Source: Sphingobium sp. TCM1 (lineage in GTDB: Bacteria > Pseudomonadota > Alphaproteobacteria > Sphingomonadales > Sphingomonadaceae). From it: 64,000 bases of DNA. Of this stretch, positions 53,292-62,161 are shown piece by piece. Numbering within the stretch: position 1 is the first letter of the stretch; the number at the start of each line of letters is the position of its first letter. Location of the stretch: NCBI RefSeq assembly GCF_001650725.1, contig NZ_LXVX01000018.1:1-64000 (forward strand). The letters run 5' to 3'. A program made the translations under genes and the position numbers. The notes under the pieces are model-generated. The model searched no databases. It was not told where the DNA came from and saw only the letters and a program-made list of their open reading frames with translations.

Positions 53292-54626
53292 TTAGTTGGC
53301 CCGCTTTGCAAGTCGCGCGACGAAGAATCCGTCGACGCCGCCCTGGGCGTCCAGCATGTCGGGCAGGCTGCGCAGCCAGCCCTGCGGCGTCGGCGCCATG
53401 CCTGTTGGCAGTTCGCCCGCTTCGGCCGGCAGCAGCGTGAAATCGGGATGGGCGGCCAGGAAGCGTTCGACCTGTTCCTCGCCCTCCGCCGGTTCGAGCG
53501 AGCAGGTGGCGTAGACGATGCGCCCGCCCGGCTTGACCCACGCCGCGGCGCGGGCAAGCAGCTCACCCTGCAATTCCGCCAGTTCCGCGATCTGGCGCGG
53601 ACCGATGCGGTGCAGCACGTCGGGATGGCGGCGATAGATGCCGGTCGCCGAACAGGGCGCATCGAGCAGGATGGCGTCCACCGGTGCGTCGGGTTGCCAC
53701 TGCCGCAGGTCGGCCTGCACGATGTCGGCGGACAGGCCGGTGCGGGCGAGATTCTCGGCCAGCCGCTCCAGCCTTTTCTTCGACTGGTCGACGGCGGTAA
53801 CGCGCCAGCCTGCGGCGGCGAGCTGCATCGTCTTGCCGCCGGGCGCGGCGCACAGGTCGAGCACATGGCGCGGCCCATCTTCGCCGGTGCCCGGTCCCAG
53901 CAGGCGCGCGGCGCAGGCGGCGGCGATGTCCTGCACCCACCAGGCGCCCTCGGCGAAGCCCGGCAGGTCTGGGATGGCCGCGCCGCCCTGATCGGGATTG
54001 GTGGGCAGGCGCACATGGCCGGGCGCGAAGGAGACGCCACCCAGTTCATCTGTCCATGTCGCTGTCGCATTCGCATCGCGCAGGCTGACGTCGACCGGCG
54101 GGCGCACGGCGTAGGCGCGCGCCGCCGCTTGCGGCATCGCCTCGCCCCATTGGCGCGCCCAGCGCTCGGCGACCGGTGCGGGCAGGGTCGGCGGATCGGG
54201 GAGGGCGGGCGCACTGCGCGTCACCGTGCCGAACACGCCATGGACCAGCTTGCGCGGGCCGCCATCGACCAGGGGCAGGGCGGTGGCGATCGCGGCATGG
54301 GGCGGGGTGTCCATCCGCAGCACCTGCGCGAGCGCGATGCGCAGCACCATCCGCGCCTTGGCATCGTCGGGCAGCACCTGCTTCGTCGCGCCGTCGATCA
54401 GCGCGTCGAGATCGGGCAGGTGCCGCAGCACCTCGGCGGCGATCGCGTGAACCAGCGCGCGGTCGGCGGGCGGCAGCCCCTGCGCGGCGCCATGCAGCGC
54501 CAGCTCCAGCGGATCGCCCCGGCGCAGCACCGCGTCCAGCAGCCGCAAAGCGGCGCGGCGCGCGGGAAAGCCGGGGACATCGTCGGCGCGGGGCGCGGCG
54601 GAACGGGGGGCAGGGCGGCGGGGCAT
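53292..54626 (-). CDS. rsmB: 16S rRNA m5C methyltransferase, RsmB/NOP family
   Basis: A 444-residue enzyme: N-terminal NusB-like RNA-binding domain (about 20-140) and C-terminal SAM-dependent methyltransferase. VLDLCAAPGGKTMQLA binds SAM; DAPCSATG and VYATCSLEPAEGE hold the two catalytic cysteines of m5C enzymes. Expected to modify 16S rRNA C967. The N-terminus is basic and low complexity. Followed at 54 bases by the PAS gene. Confidence 0.93.
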   Translation of the reverse strand: MPRRPAPRSAAPRADDVPGFPARRAALRLLDAVLRRGDPLELALHGAAQGLPPADRALVHAIAAEVLRHLPDLDALIDGATKQVLPDDAKARMVLRIALAQVLRMDTPPHAAIATALPLVDGGPRKLVHGVFGTVTRSAPALPDPPTLPAPVAERWARQWGEAMPQAAARAYAVRPPVDVSLRDANATATWTDELGGVSFAPGHVRLPTNPDQGGAAIPDLPGFAEGAWWVQDIAAACAARLLGPGTGEDGPRHVLDLCAAPGGKTMQLAAAGWRVTAVDQSKKRLERLAENLARTGLSADIVQADLRQWQPDAPVDAILLDAPCSATGIYRRHPDVLHRIGPRQIAELAELQGELLARAAAWVKPGGRIVYATCSLEPAEGEEQVERFLAAHPDFTLLPAEAGELPTGMAPTPQGWLRSLPDMLDAQGGVDGFFVARLAKRAN

Positions 54627-54651
54627 CAGCGGCCCCTACGCGCTTTCGCCC

Positions 54652-54966
54652 TCAAAGAAAATGGGAGACGCCGATGCCGATGCCCATGAACAGGGCGATC
54701 CAGGACAGGATGCCGATCCAGAGCGCCAGCCAGTCCGACCGGCGAGGCCGTGCATGGACGCCCTTGGGCACGGTGCGGAGCGAGGAAGGGATGCGCTTGC
54801 CGCCCAGCGTGACCAGCGCGATCACCCGGCGGCCAACCCCATGAAAGAAGCGCGCCGTGTGGCGGGAAAAGACATGCTCGACGGTCAGGTCGACCACCAG
54901 GCCGCCGGCATGGCGCAGCACCACGCCTGCCGCATCGACTACGACCTCGCCGATCTCGTCGACCAT
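54652..54966 (-). CDS. Hypothetical protein with C-terminal TM helix (104 aa)
   Basis: Not recognised. The N-terminal two thirds looks beta-rich (EIGEVVVDAAGVVLRHAGGLVVDL), followed by a basic stretch (HARPRRSD) and one TM helix near the C-terminus (ALWIGILSWIALFMGIGI). The ATG shares one base with the htpX stop, so translation is coupled and it probably serves the same membrane quality-control context. It precedes rsmB by 25 bases. Confidence 0.75.
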   Translation of the reverse strand: MVDEIGEVVVDAAGVVLRHAGGLVVDLTVEHVFSRHTARFFHGVGRRVIALVTLGGKRIPSSLRTVPKGVHARPRRSDWLALWIGILSWIALFMGIGIGVSHFL

Positions 54967-55904
54967 CAGCGCCCGTGCGGGTCGAGCGCGCTGCGGCGGC
55001 GTCGCGGGGCGGGTGACAGGGGAGCGGGTGACAGGGCGGACGCGCGCGGGGCTGCGGTCAATGCCGGCGCGCCCATCTCCTGCGCAATGTCCTGCAAGGC
55101 GGCGATGCGCTTTTCGGTCGCCGGGTGGGTGGAGAAGAGTTCGCTGACATGGGTCGGCACGATATAGAGTTGCGCCGCCGCCGGGTTGCGCTCCGCGACC
55201 GGATTGGGGATCATTTCGGCCCGGCCCGAAATCTTGGCGAGGGCGGAGGCGAGCGCATGGGGATTGCCGCTGATTTCCGCCCCGGCGCGGTCGGCGCCAA
55301 ATTCGCGGGTGCGGCTGATCGCCATCTGCACGATCATCGCGGCGAAGGGCGCGACGATCACCGCGGCCAGGCTGGCGAGGATGTTGCCATGGCCATTCTC
55401 CTCGTTCGACCCGCGGAAGAAGAGGCCGAAATTGGCAAGCATCGAAATGGCGCCGGCGATCGTCGCGACCATCGTCATGATGAGGGTGTCGCGATTCTTC
55501 ACATGGCCAAGTTCATGCGCCATCACGCCCGCCACTTCCTCGCGGCTCAGCATAGACAGCAGGCCGGTGGTCGCGGCGACGGCGGCATTTTCGGGGTTGC
55601 GGCCGGTGGCGAAGGCGTTGGGCGCATCCTGGTCGATGATATAGACGCGCGGCATCGGCAGTCCCGCCCGCTGCGCCAGTTCCCGCACCAGATTATAGAA
55701 GTCGGGCGCGCTGCCAGCGTCGACCTCGCGCGCGTCGTGCATCCGAAGAACGATCTTGTCCGCGTTCCAGAAGGTAAAGAGGTTCATGCCGGCCGCCACC
55801 AGCAGCGCGATTACCGCGCCGCCGCTGCCGCCCAGCGTATAGCCCAGCGCCATGAACAACGCCGTCAGCGCCGCCAGCAACATGGTCGTCTTCATTCCGC
55901 TCAC
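54966..55904 (-). CDS. htpX: Membrane zinc metalloprotease HtpX
   Basis: A 312-residue M48 protease. Two N-terminal TM helices, active site HELGH (130-134) in [17 protein letters not shown], a second TM pair, and the third zinc ligand in [12 protein letters not shown]. It degrades misfolded membrane proteins. I chose the GTG at 55904 because AAGGAG is 10 bases before it; the ATG three codons later (55895) lacks a Shine-Dalgarno. Divergent from the SDHAF4 gene. Confidence 0.94.
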   Translation of the reverse strand: MSGMKTTMLLAALTALFMALGYTLGGSGGAVIALLVAAGMNLFTFWNADKIVLRMHDAREVDAGSAPDFYNLVRELAQRAGLPMPRVYIIDQDAPNAFATGRNPENAAVAATTGLLSMLSREEVAGVMAHELGHVKNRDTLIMTMVATIAGAISMLANFGLFFRGSNEENGHGNILASLAAVIVAPFAAMIVQMAISRTREFGADRAGAEISGNPHALASALAKISGRAEMIPNPVAERNPAAAQLYIVPTHVSELFSTHPATEKRIAALQDIAQEMGAPALTAAPRASALSPAPLSPAPRRRRSALDPHGR

Positions 55905-55991
55905 TTGCACTTCGCTCCTTTGCGGCCCAGATAGCCCGGACAGCATGAATATGGGGTGGATAAGCCCCGCCCGCAATCGAAAGGCCGCCTT

Positions 55992-56165
55992 ATGGGACGT
56001 TTCAACGGCAAGCGCCCGGCGCATGTAAAGCCGCCCGCTCATCTCTCCAAAAGCCCGCCTGTGCCGCAGCCCGACCCGATCGACAGCCCGTCGCGCCATG
56101 ACGAGGAATTGAGCCCGGTGCGCTATGGCGATTGGGAGCGAAAGGGAATCGCGATCGATTTCTGA
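55992..56165 (+). CDS. DUF1674 / SDHAF4-type succinate dehydrogenase assembly factor
   Basis: A 57-residue protein ending [18 protein letters not shown], the conserved C-terminal motif of DUF1674 (SDHAF4), which in mitochondria and bacteria aids maturation of flavinylated SdhA. The N-terminal part is basic and Pro-rich ([19 protein letters not shown]). ATG 55992 has AAAGG eight bases upstream; a GTG at 55956 is in frame but less likely. No sdh genes are nearby. Confidence 0.87.
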   Translation: MGRFNGKRPAHVKPPAHLSKSPPVPQPDPIDSPSRHDEELSPVRYGDWERKGIAIDF

Positions 56166-56310
56166 CCCTTGGCGTGCGCGACTCGGTTCGCCGTCGATTT
56201 AGCACGTCTGCCGATGGTCCGTGCCGCTGGTGCGGGGAGAGCGTCCGTCCGCTCTGGCCTTTTTCCTCCGCTTTTGTGCAGGACTTTGGCCATAAGAGGA
56301 GTTTTCGGGC

Positions 56311-56778
56311 GTGGGTGTGCAACTTGTTTCGGATATGTCTGTGAAGCCGGTATCGGGCTATGCGCCGGAAGATGCGGCACTGCTATGCGCGGTGGGACGG
56401 CTCGTCTGTGCCTGGACCATGCTGGAGCAGAGCCTGGAGGCCAAGATCGGCATGTTGCGCGATGCGATGGGGGACGTCCGCACCATCGGCGCGCGAACCC
56501 GGCCGACCATGACCAAGCTGATGACCGAGTTGCGCACGATGGTGGCGATGCGCGACCGGCGCAACGCCAGCGCGCTGACCGAAATATCCGCGATCGAGCG
56601 CGACATGCAGCGGATCGACCGGTTCCGTGCGCTCATCATCCAGGGCTTCCAGCAGCCCGAACCGGGCGGTTTCGCCTGCCGCGACCAGCGCAACAATCAG
56701 GTGCATGTCAGCCTGGACCAGCTCGAAACGGAAATATCCGCGCTGGAACAGGTCGCGCAAAGACTTCTCGCCGTCTGA
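56311..56778 (+). CDS. Hypothetical helical protein (155 aa)
   Basis: Not recognised. A soluble, mostly helical protein with heptad-like patterns (CAWTMLEQSLEAKIGMLRDAM; QLETEISALEQVAQRLL). No TM segment or signal. The GTG at 56311 is preceded by GAGGAG about 10 bases away; an ATG at 56335 (MSVKPVSG) is the other candidate. It lies 88 bases before galU. The 145 bases before it show no gene. Confidence 0.72.
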   Translation: MGVQLVSDMSVKPVSGYAPEDAALLCAVGRLVCAWTMLEQSLEAKIGMLRDAMGDVRTIGARTRPTMTKLMTELRTMVAMRDRRNASALTEISAIERDMQRIDRFRALIIQGFQQPEPGGFACRDQRNNQVHVSLDQLETEISALEQVAQRLLAV

Positions 56779-56866
56779 GGCGTTGTTGCGCGCGCAAGCG
56801 CATATCTCTACGGTCTTTCACGCGATTCCAGACGCGTTTTTCGCGTTGCAGCGAGAATGGAGCAGC

Positions 56867-57745
56867 ATGTCTCACAAGCCTATTCGCAAAGCCATCTTTC
56901 CGGTTGCCGGTCTTGGCACCCGTTTTCTTCCAGCAACAAAGGCGGTACCCAAGGAATTGCTGCCCGTGGTGGATCGGCCACTGATCCAATATGCGGTCGA
57001 CGAAGCTCGCGAGGCGGGGATCGAGCAGATGATCTTCGTCACCGGCCGGGGGAAGGGCGCGATCGAGGATTATTTCGACATCGCCTACGAGGCTGAGGCG
57101 ACCCAGCGCGAACGCGGCAAGGATCTGTCCGCGCTGGACGGCACGCGGTTGATGCCGGGCAACGCGGTCTTCCTGCGTCAGCAGGAGCCGCTGGGCCTGG
57201 GCCATGCGATCTGGGTGGCCCGCGACATCGTGGGCGACGAGCCCTTCGCCATCCTGCTGCCGGATGAATTCATGAAGGGCGCGCCCGGCCGTGGCTGCCT
57301 CAAGCAGATGGTCGACGCCTATGACAAGGTCGGCGGCAATCTGGTCTGCGCGCTCGAAATCCCCATGGACCAGACGCCCAGCTATGGCGTGATCGATCCG
57401 GGCGCCCGCGATGGCGCGCTGACCGAGGTGAAGGGGCTGGTGGAAAAGCCCGCGCTCGGCTCCGCGCCGTCGAACCTGATCGTGCCGGGCCGCTATATCC
57501 TGCAACCGCAGGTGATGAAGATATTGGAGACCCAGGAAAAAGGCGCGGGCGGGGAAATCCAGCTGACCGACGCCATGGCCTCCATGATCGGGAGCCAGCC
57601 GTTCCACGGCGTGACCTTCGACGGCCGCCGCTTCGACTGCGGGTCCAAGGCCGGCTATATCGAGGCCAATCTCGCGCTGGCGCTGGAGCGCGCCGATCTC
57701 AAGGATCATATCCGCGCCTTCGCCCAGGAAGAGCTGGCCCGCTGA
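56867..57745 (+). CDS. galU: UTP-glucose-1-phosphate uridylyltransferase
   Basis: A 292-residue nucleotidyltransferase making UDP-glucose for exopolysaccharide and glycolipid synthesis. AIFPVAGLGTRFLPATKAVPKE is the nucleotide-binding loop, then LLPVVDRPLIQYAVDEA, EPLGLGHA, VEKP and GRRFDCGSKAGYIEAN. The ATG at 56867 gives MSHKPIRKA; a longer open frame runs back through the preceding gene and is not used. A bidirectional terminator follows. Confidence 0.96.
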   Translation: MSHKPIRKAIFPVAGLGTRFLPATKAVPKELLPVVDRPLIQYAVDEAREAGIEQMIFVTGRGKGAIEDYFDIAYEAEATQRERGKDLSALDGTRLMPGNAVFLRQQEPLGLGHAIWVARDIVGDEPFAILLPDEFMKGAPGRGCLKQMVDAYDKVGGNLVCALEIPMDQTPSYGVIDPGARDGALTEVKGLVEKPALGSAPSNLIVPGRYILQPQVMKILETQEKGAGGEIQLTDAMASMIGSQPFHGVTFDGRRFDCGSKAGYIEANLALALERADLKDHIRAFAQEELAR

Positions 57746-57783
57746 TCGGACCATCGCGGCCCGCCGGAGGGCGGGCGGCCAGC

Positions 57784-57821
57784 AAAAAGGGCGGCCCCCG
57801 AGGGGGGAGCCGCCCTTTTTT
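57784..57821. terminator. Bidirectional terminator between galU and ssb
   Basis: AAAAAGGGCGGC (57784-57795) pairs with GCCGCCCTTTTT (57809-57820). A-run and T-run on opposite sides serve both convergent genes. Confidence 0.92.
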
Positions 57822-57842
57822 CATGTCCTGGCAGCGTGCGCC

Positions 57843-58427
57843 TCAGAAGGGCACTTCATCATCCAGGTCATTGTCGAAATTGGGGCTGCCCGCACCGCCA
57901 CGGCTGCCGCCGCCGAAATTGCCGCCGCCCGACGAGCCGCGTCCGCCGCCGAAGCCGCCGCCCTGACCGCCGCCGAAATCATCATAGTCGCCGCCGCCAA
58001 AGCCGCTCGATCCGCCGCTCCAGTCGCTCACGCCCTGCGAACGGCCGCCGCCGCCGCCTTGGCCGCCGGCGCCCGGCGCGCCGTCCAGCATGGTCAGCAC
58101 CGATCCCAGCCCCTGAAGCACGACTTCGGTGGTGTAGCGGTCATTGCCCGACTGGTCCTGCCACTTGCGAGTGCGCAGCTGGCCCTCGATATAGACTTTC
58201 GATCCCTTGCGCAGGAAGCGTTCGGCGACGCCCACCAGCCCTTCGGAAAAGATGGCGACGCTATGCCATTCGGTGCGCTCCTTGCGCTCCCCGGTCATGC
58301 GGTCCTTCCAGCTTTCGGACGTGGCGATGCGCAGATTGCACACCTTGCCGCCATTCTGGAAGCTCTTGACCTCCGGATCGGCGCCGAGATTGCCGACCAG
58401 AATGACCTTGTTGACCGAGCCTGCCAT
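57843..58427 (-). CDS. ssb: Single-stranded DNA-binding protein
   Basis: A 194-residue SSB: OB fold at 1-110 ([54 protein letters not shown]), a Gly-rich linker (about 118-180) and the acidic tail LDDEVPF that binds repair and replication partners (consensus DDDIPF). Start with GGAGG five bases upstream. Confidence 0.97.
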   Translation of the reverse strand: MAGSVNKVILVGNLGADPEVKSFQNGGKVCNLRIATSESWKDRMTGERKERTEWHSVAIFSEGLVGVAERFLRKGSKVYIEGQLRTRKWQDQSGNDRYTTEVVLQGLGSVLTMLDGAPGAGGQGGGGGRSQGVSDWSGGSSGFGGGDYDDFGGGQGGGFGGGRGSSGGGNFGGGSRGGAGSPNFDNDLDDEVPF

Positions 58428-58500
58428 GTTTCCTCCAACGCGTTAGCCGGCCCTTATAGCGGCCTGTTTTGGGAGGTCCAGAACGGACTTGGGCGCAGGT

Positions 58501-59073
58501 TCAATGCGCCAGCGCGCCAAGGGCGAGGCCGCCCGAAAGCAGCGCCAGCCAGGATGCGGCCGCGCGGCGGAGCCAGGGCGCCCGGTGCCCGTCGCCACGG
58601 CCCCCGCATTGCCCGCCCAGTGCCGCCCAGAACAGCGCGCAGAGGAAAATGGAGGCAGCGAACAGGGCAACATGCGGCAGGAAGGCCGGTGCGCGCGGCG
58701 GCGGCAAGAGCGCCAGCGCGACGATCAGCCCCTTGGGATTGAGGAGGGTGGTGACGAACAGCCGGCGTGCGTCCACGGCGGGTGCGACGGCCCCCTCCAT
58801 GGGCGTGCGCCACAGCGCCAGCGCCAGATGGAGCGCCCATGCCGCTGCCGCGAGCTTGACCGTCTGCGCCAGTCGGGGCCAGTCGGCCATGACCTCCGTC
58901 CCCAGCATCGCGACCGGCAGCACGACGGCCAGATAGGCCGCCATTTCCACCGGCACGAGCCGTGCCGTCCGGCGCCATCCGCCCTGCGCGCCGGACAGCG
59001 CCATCAGCATGTTGGTGGGGCCAGGCGTCAGCAGCAGCGCCCAGACGGAAAGAAGGAAGGGCAGGGTGGGCAT
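58501..59073 (-). CDS. LysE-family amino-acid exporter
   Basis: A 190-residue inner-membrane protein with about six TM helices. LLTPGPTNMLMALSGAQGGWRRT is the LysE/RhtB signature, and LNPKGLIVALALLP the conserved second repeat. Likely exports an amino acid or related metabolite; substrate unknown. It is shorter than many RhtB proteins by about 15 residues. Gap of 140 bases to feoB. Confidence 0.88.
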   Translation of the reverse strand: MPTLPFLLSVWALLLTPGPTNMLMALSGAQGGWRRTARLVPVEMAAYLAVVLPVAMLGTEVMADWPRLAQTVKLAAAAWALHLALALWRTPMEGAVAPAVDARRLFVTTLLNPKGLIVALALLPPPRAPAFLPHVALFAASIFLCALFWAALGGQCGGRGDGHRAPWLRRAAASWLALLSGGLALGALAH

Positions 59074-59214
59074 GGGTGGACGTCCGTGGGTCGATGTCCG
59101 GCCCCGTTATCCCGTCATGGAGCGCCCGGCCTTGATCCGCCGCAAAATCGCGAACCGCGGTTGGAGAGCGGCTGGGCGTGCCGAACGACCTTTCCGGTCG
59201 CCGGCCAATCCCCC

Positions 59215-61089
59215 TTATCCCACGCCCAGCGCCGTCGCGGTCCAATAGGTCAGGCCCGCCGCAACATAGGCCAGCACGAAGAGATAGCCGACCATGAACA
59301 TCGGCCATTTCCAGCCATTGGTCTCGCGCCGCGTCACCGCGATGGTGGAAATGCACTGGGGCGCGAAGATGAACCAGGCAAGGAAGGCGAGGGCGGTCGG
59401 CAGCGGCCACTGGTTCTTGAGCCGGTCGCCCAGGCTCTGTTCCAGCGCTGCCTCGTCATCGCCCGCGTCGATCGAATAGACGGTCGCGAGCGCCGACACG
59501 GCGACTTCGCGCGCGGCCATGGCGGGGATCAGCGCCAGCGAAATGTCGCGGTTGAAGCCGATCGGTTCGAGCACGACATTGAGGCCGCTCGCGATCCGGC
59601 CCGCGATCGAATGGTCGACCTGGCTGGTGGGATCGCCGTCCGGCACGCGCGGGAAGCTGAGCAGGAGCCACAGGATCACGGTCGAGGCGAAGATGATGGT
59701 GCCCGCGCGCTTGAGGAAGATGATCGCGCGCTGCCACAGGCCAAGCAGGATGTCCTGCGGGCGCGGCCATTGATATTTGGGCATTTCCATCAGGAAGCCG
59801 CCGCTCGCGCCCTTGGTGACGGTGAGCCGCAGGATGAGGGCGACCAGCATGGCGCCGACGATGCCCGCGACATAGAGGCAGAAGAGCACGAAGCCCTGGA
59901 GGCCGATGCCGAGGCCCCCCCCGAACTCGAAAATGTCGCGAGCCGGGATGAAGGCGCCGATGATGACGGCATAGACCGGCAGGCGCGCCGAACAGGTCAT
60001 CAGCGGCGCGATCAGGATGGTGGTCAGCCGGTCTCTGGGGTCGGAGATGGTGCGCGTGGCCATGATGCCGGGAATGGCGCAGGCGAAGGAGGAAAGCAGC
60101 GGAATGAAGGCGCGGCCCGAAAGGCCCACCTTCGCCATCAGCCCATCCATCAGGAAGGCGGCGCGGACCATGTAGCCGGTCGCCTCCAGCATCAGGATGA
60201 AGAAGAAGAGGATCAGGATCTGCGGCAGGAACACCACCACCGAACCCACGCCATTGATGACGCCGTCGACCAGGAAGGAGCGGAGAATGCCGTCGGGCAG
60301 GGCGTCTCGGGCCGCGTTGGCGGCCGCTTCGGCAAAGCCCTCGATCATGGCGATCGGCGCTTCCGACCAGGCATAGACCGCCTGGAACATGATGAAGAGC
60401 AGGCCGAGCAGCAGGATGAGGCCGAAGACGGGATGCAGAGCGACCCTGTCTACCGCCGCGGTGAGGCGACGCGAGGGCGTTTCGCGCACGATCGTGGCGC
60501 GCGCGATCCGTTGCGCTTCGCGCCGGGTCGCGTCGAAATCCCGGTCCTGTCCGGCAGGATAGGGGCGCGGCGCGCCGTTCAGCAGGCTTTCCAGTTCGGT
60601 GCGCAGATGATCGAGCCCGCGCTTGCGCACTGCCACGGTCGAAACGACCGGCACGCCCAGTTCGCGCGACAGGATGGCGGCGTCCAGTTCCAGCCCGTCG
60701 CGGGTGGCGAGGTCCACCATGTTGAGCGCGACGATCGTCGGCAGGCCGAGCGCGATCAGTTCCAGCGCGAAGCGCAGATGATTGTCCAGATTGGCCGCGT
60801 CGACTACGATCACCAGGGCATCGGGCCGTCTCTCGCCGACCTGCCGGCCCATCACCACGTCGCGCGTCACTTGCTCGTCCGGGCTGGCCGAGTCCAGGCT
60901 GTAGGTGCCGGGCAGATCGACCAGCTCGACCGGGCGGCCGTCCGACAGCGACAAGCGGCCGGCCTTGCGCTCCACCGTCACGCCCGGATAATTGCCGAGC
61001 TTCTGCCGCGCGCCGGTCAGGGCGTTGAACAGCGCGCTCTTGCCCGCATTGGGATTGCCGACCAGCGCGATCAGGGGCAGGCCGCTCAT
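59215..61089 (-). CDS. feoB: Ferrous iron transporter FeoB
   Basis: A 624-residue protein: cytosolic G domain with G1 GNPNAGKS (11-18), G3 DLPG (58-61) and NMVD (G4) for nucleotide binding, and about ten TM helices with Gate motifs (GFILILL..., AHPVF and SRxFAF regions: FIPLLSSFACAIPGIMATRTI). It imports Fe2+. FeoC is absent, as usual outside enterics. ATGA overlap with feoA. A Fur-like box lies upstream of feoA. Confidence 0.95.
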   Translation of the reverse strand: MSGLPLIALVGNPNAGKSALFNALTGARQKLGNYPGVTVERKAGRLSLSDGRPVELVDLPGTYSLDSASPDEQVTRDVVMGRQVGERRPDALVIVVDAANLDNHLRFALELIALGLPTIVALNMVDLATRDGLELDAAILSRELGVPVVSTVAVRKRGLDHLRTELESLLNGAPRPYPAGQDRDFDATRREAQRIARATIVRETPSRRLTAAVDRVALHPVFGLILLLGLLFIMFQAVYAWSEAPIAMIEGFAEAAANAARDALPDGILRSFLVDGVINGVGSVVVFLPQILILFFFILMLEATGYMVRAAFLMDGLMAKVGLSGRAFIPLLSSFACAIPGIMATRTISDPRDRLTTILIAPLMTCSARLPVYAVIIGAFIPARDIFEFGGGLGIGLQGFVLFCLYVAGIVGAMLVALILRLTVTKGASGGFLMEMPKYQWPRPQDILLGLWQRAIIFLKRAGTIIFASTVILWLLLSFPRVPDGDPTSQVDHSIAGRIASGLNVVLEPIGFNRDISLALIPAMAAREVAVSALATVYSIDAGDDEAALEQSLGDRLKNQWPLPTALAFLAWFIFAPQCISTIAVTRRETNGWKWPMFMVGYLFVLAYVAAGLTYWTATALGVG

Positions 61090-61343
61090 GCGTCGCCCTC
61101 CTGCGGTCCAGTACGGACGGTCACGGCGGCAGCATGATTGCGGCGCATGGCGATGGTCATGCGGCCGATCCGGCAGGCGATAGGCCCGCGTCCGAAAAAG
61201 CCACCATGGTGCAGCGTTTCGACGCTAGCGCCCTCGCACAGGCCGAATTCCCGCAGGCGCTGCCCCTCGATAGCGGAGAGGGCGGACCAGTCGATCAGGT
61301 CGACATAGGCGGGTTGGCGCAAAGGCAGGTCGGTCAGACGCAA
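61086..61343 (-). CDS. feoA: FeoA, ferrous transport accessory SH3-like protein
   Basis: An 85-residue SH3-fold protein required for FeoB function. Strings: LREFGLCEGASVETLHHGGFFGRGPIACRIGRMTIAMRRNHAAAVTV. The start is TTG at 61343, with no clear Shine-Dalgarno; no better Met exists because the next lies deep in the domain. The stop overlaps the feoB start by 4 bases. Confidence 0.9.
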   Translation of the reverse strand: MRLTDLPLRQPAYVDLIDWSALSAIEGQRLREFGLCEGASVETLHHGGFFGRGPIACRIGRMTIAMRRNHAAAVTVRTGPQEGDA

Positions 61344-61367
61344 GGGAAAGCACTCACAGGCTATTTC

Positions 61368-61384
61368 TGCGAGTGACTATCAAT
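61368..61384 (-). promoter_or_regulatory. Candidate Fur box before feoA
   Basis: Plus-strand TGCGAGTGACTATCAAT; on the minus strand TGATAGTCACTCGCA, differing from TGATAATCATTCGCA at two positions. It is 25 bases before the feoA TTG, the same position relative to the gene as the DUF2061 site. Confidence 0.6.
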
Positions 61385-61430
61385 ACCGATACGAAATGGC
61401 CAGCGGGAATCGTGGCCCCGCGACGGCAGA

Positions 61431-62093
61431 TCATGCTGGCGGATAGCGCAGCCGACCGATGAAGCGCGACAGACTGAGCCGTTCGCCGCCGCCGATGCCC
61501 TTCCATTTGGCCTTGGCCTGTTCGAACCGCATCACGCCCTCGATCCGGCGCGCGAGGAAGGCGCGGCTGTCGGCATGGTCCTCGCTCTCGTCATCGACGA
61601 AGACCAGCAGGGTGGAGGCATAGACCGCAGTCAGCGTCGTGCGCTTGCTGTAGTGATTGAAATCGGTCGCGGTGTCGCCGGCGGCGCGCCACATGATGTC
61701 GGCCGCGCGCCAAGCCAGCTTTGCCGCGCGCGGGGCGTTAGTCGGCAGGGCGAGGATGGCGAGCGCGCGACGCAACGCTTCGCGATCGGGCGCCAGCAGC
61801 GCCAGCCGGGCTTCGACCAGGGCGATGATCTTCCGACGAATCGACAATGTCGCCAGCGCCTCGGCGGGGAGCGCGTCGCTCATCCGGGCGTCGATGCTGG
61901 CGAACCAGGCGTCGATCATGTCGACCGCGCCGTCGGCGAAGGCGAGCTGGGCGATTTCGGCATCGACGCCTTTCTCCGCCGACGCCATCGCAACCGCTTG
62001 GGGTCGCCAGCCGTCGAAGGCGGCGTGGCGCGCCAGCCCGGGCGCCAGCAGGGCACGGATTTCATCGAGGGTGAGGTCGGAGATGTCGCTCAT
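61431..62093 (-). CDS. coq9: COQ9-family ubiquinone biosynthesis protein
   Basis: A 220-residue COQ9-like protein: TLDEIRALLAPGLARHAAFDGW, an extended TetR-like helical region, and the terminal KAKWKGIG with FIGRLRYPPA. COQ9 binds lipids and presents intermediates to COQ7 in ubiquinone synthesis. The ATG at 62093 gives MSDISDLTL; open frame upstream is not family-like. 87 bases separate it from feoA. Confidence 0.9.
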   Translation of the reverse strand: MSDISDLTLDEIRALLAPGLARHAAFDGWRPQAVAMASAEKGVDAEIAQLAFADGAVDMIDAWFASIDARMSDALPAEALATLSIRRKIIALVEARLALLAPDREALRRALAILALPTNAPRAAKLAWRAADIMWRAAGDTATDFNHYSKRTTLTAVYASTLLVFVDDESEDHADSRAFLARRIEGVMRFEQAKAKWKGIGGGERLSLSRFIGRLRYPPA

Positions 62094-62161
62094 GCCGGGC
62101 AACCTAGAGCGATTTCCCGTCAGATGGAACAGCGGAGGGCTCGGAAATCGCGGCCAGCAAA

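Noticed and set aside
59130..59150. TTGATCCGCCGCAA as an Fnr site before lysE
   Set aside because: Only the left half-site matches TTGAT-N4-ATCAA; the right half is CGCAA.
58489..61137. Very long plus-strand open frame (over 880 codons) across ssb-feoB region
   Set aside because: It is antisense to feoB and lysE, which have clear family motifs; composition (Arg/Gln/His/Gly-rich) is that of a GC-rich shadow frame. Similar antisense frames over kdpB, tamB, tamA, recJ and cobT were rejected for the same reason.
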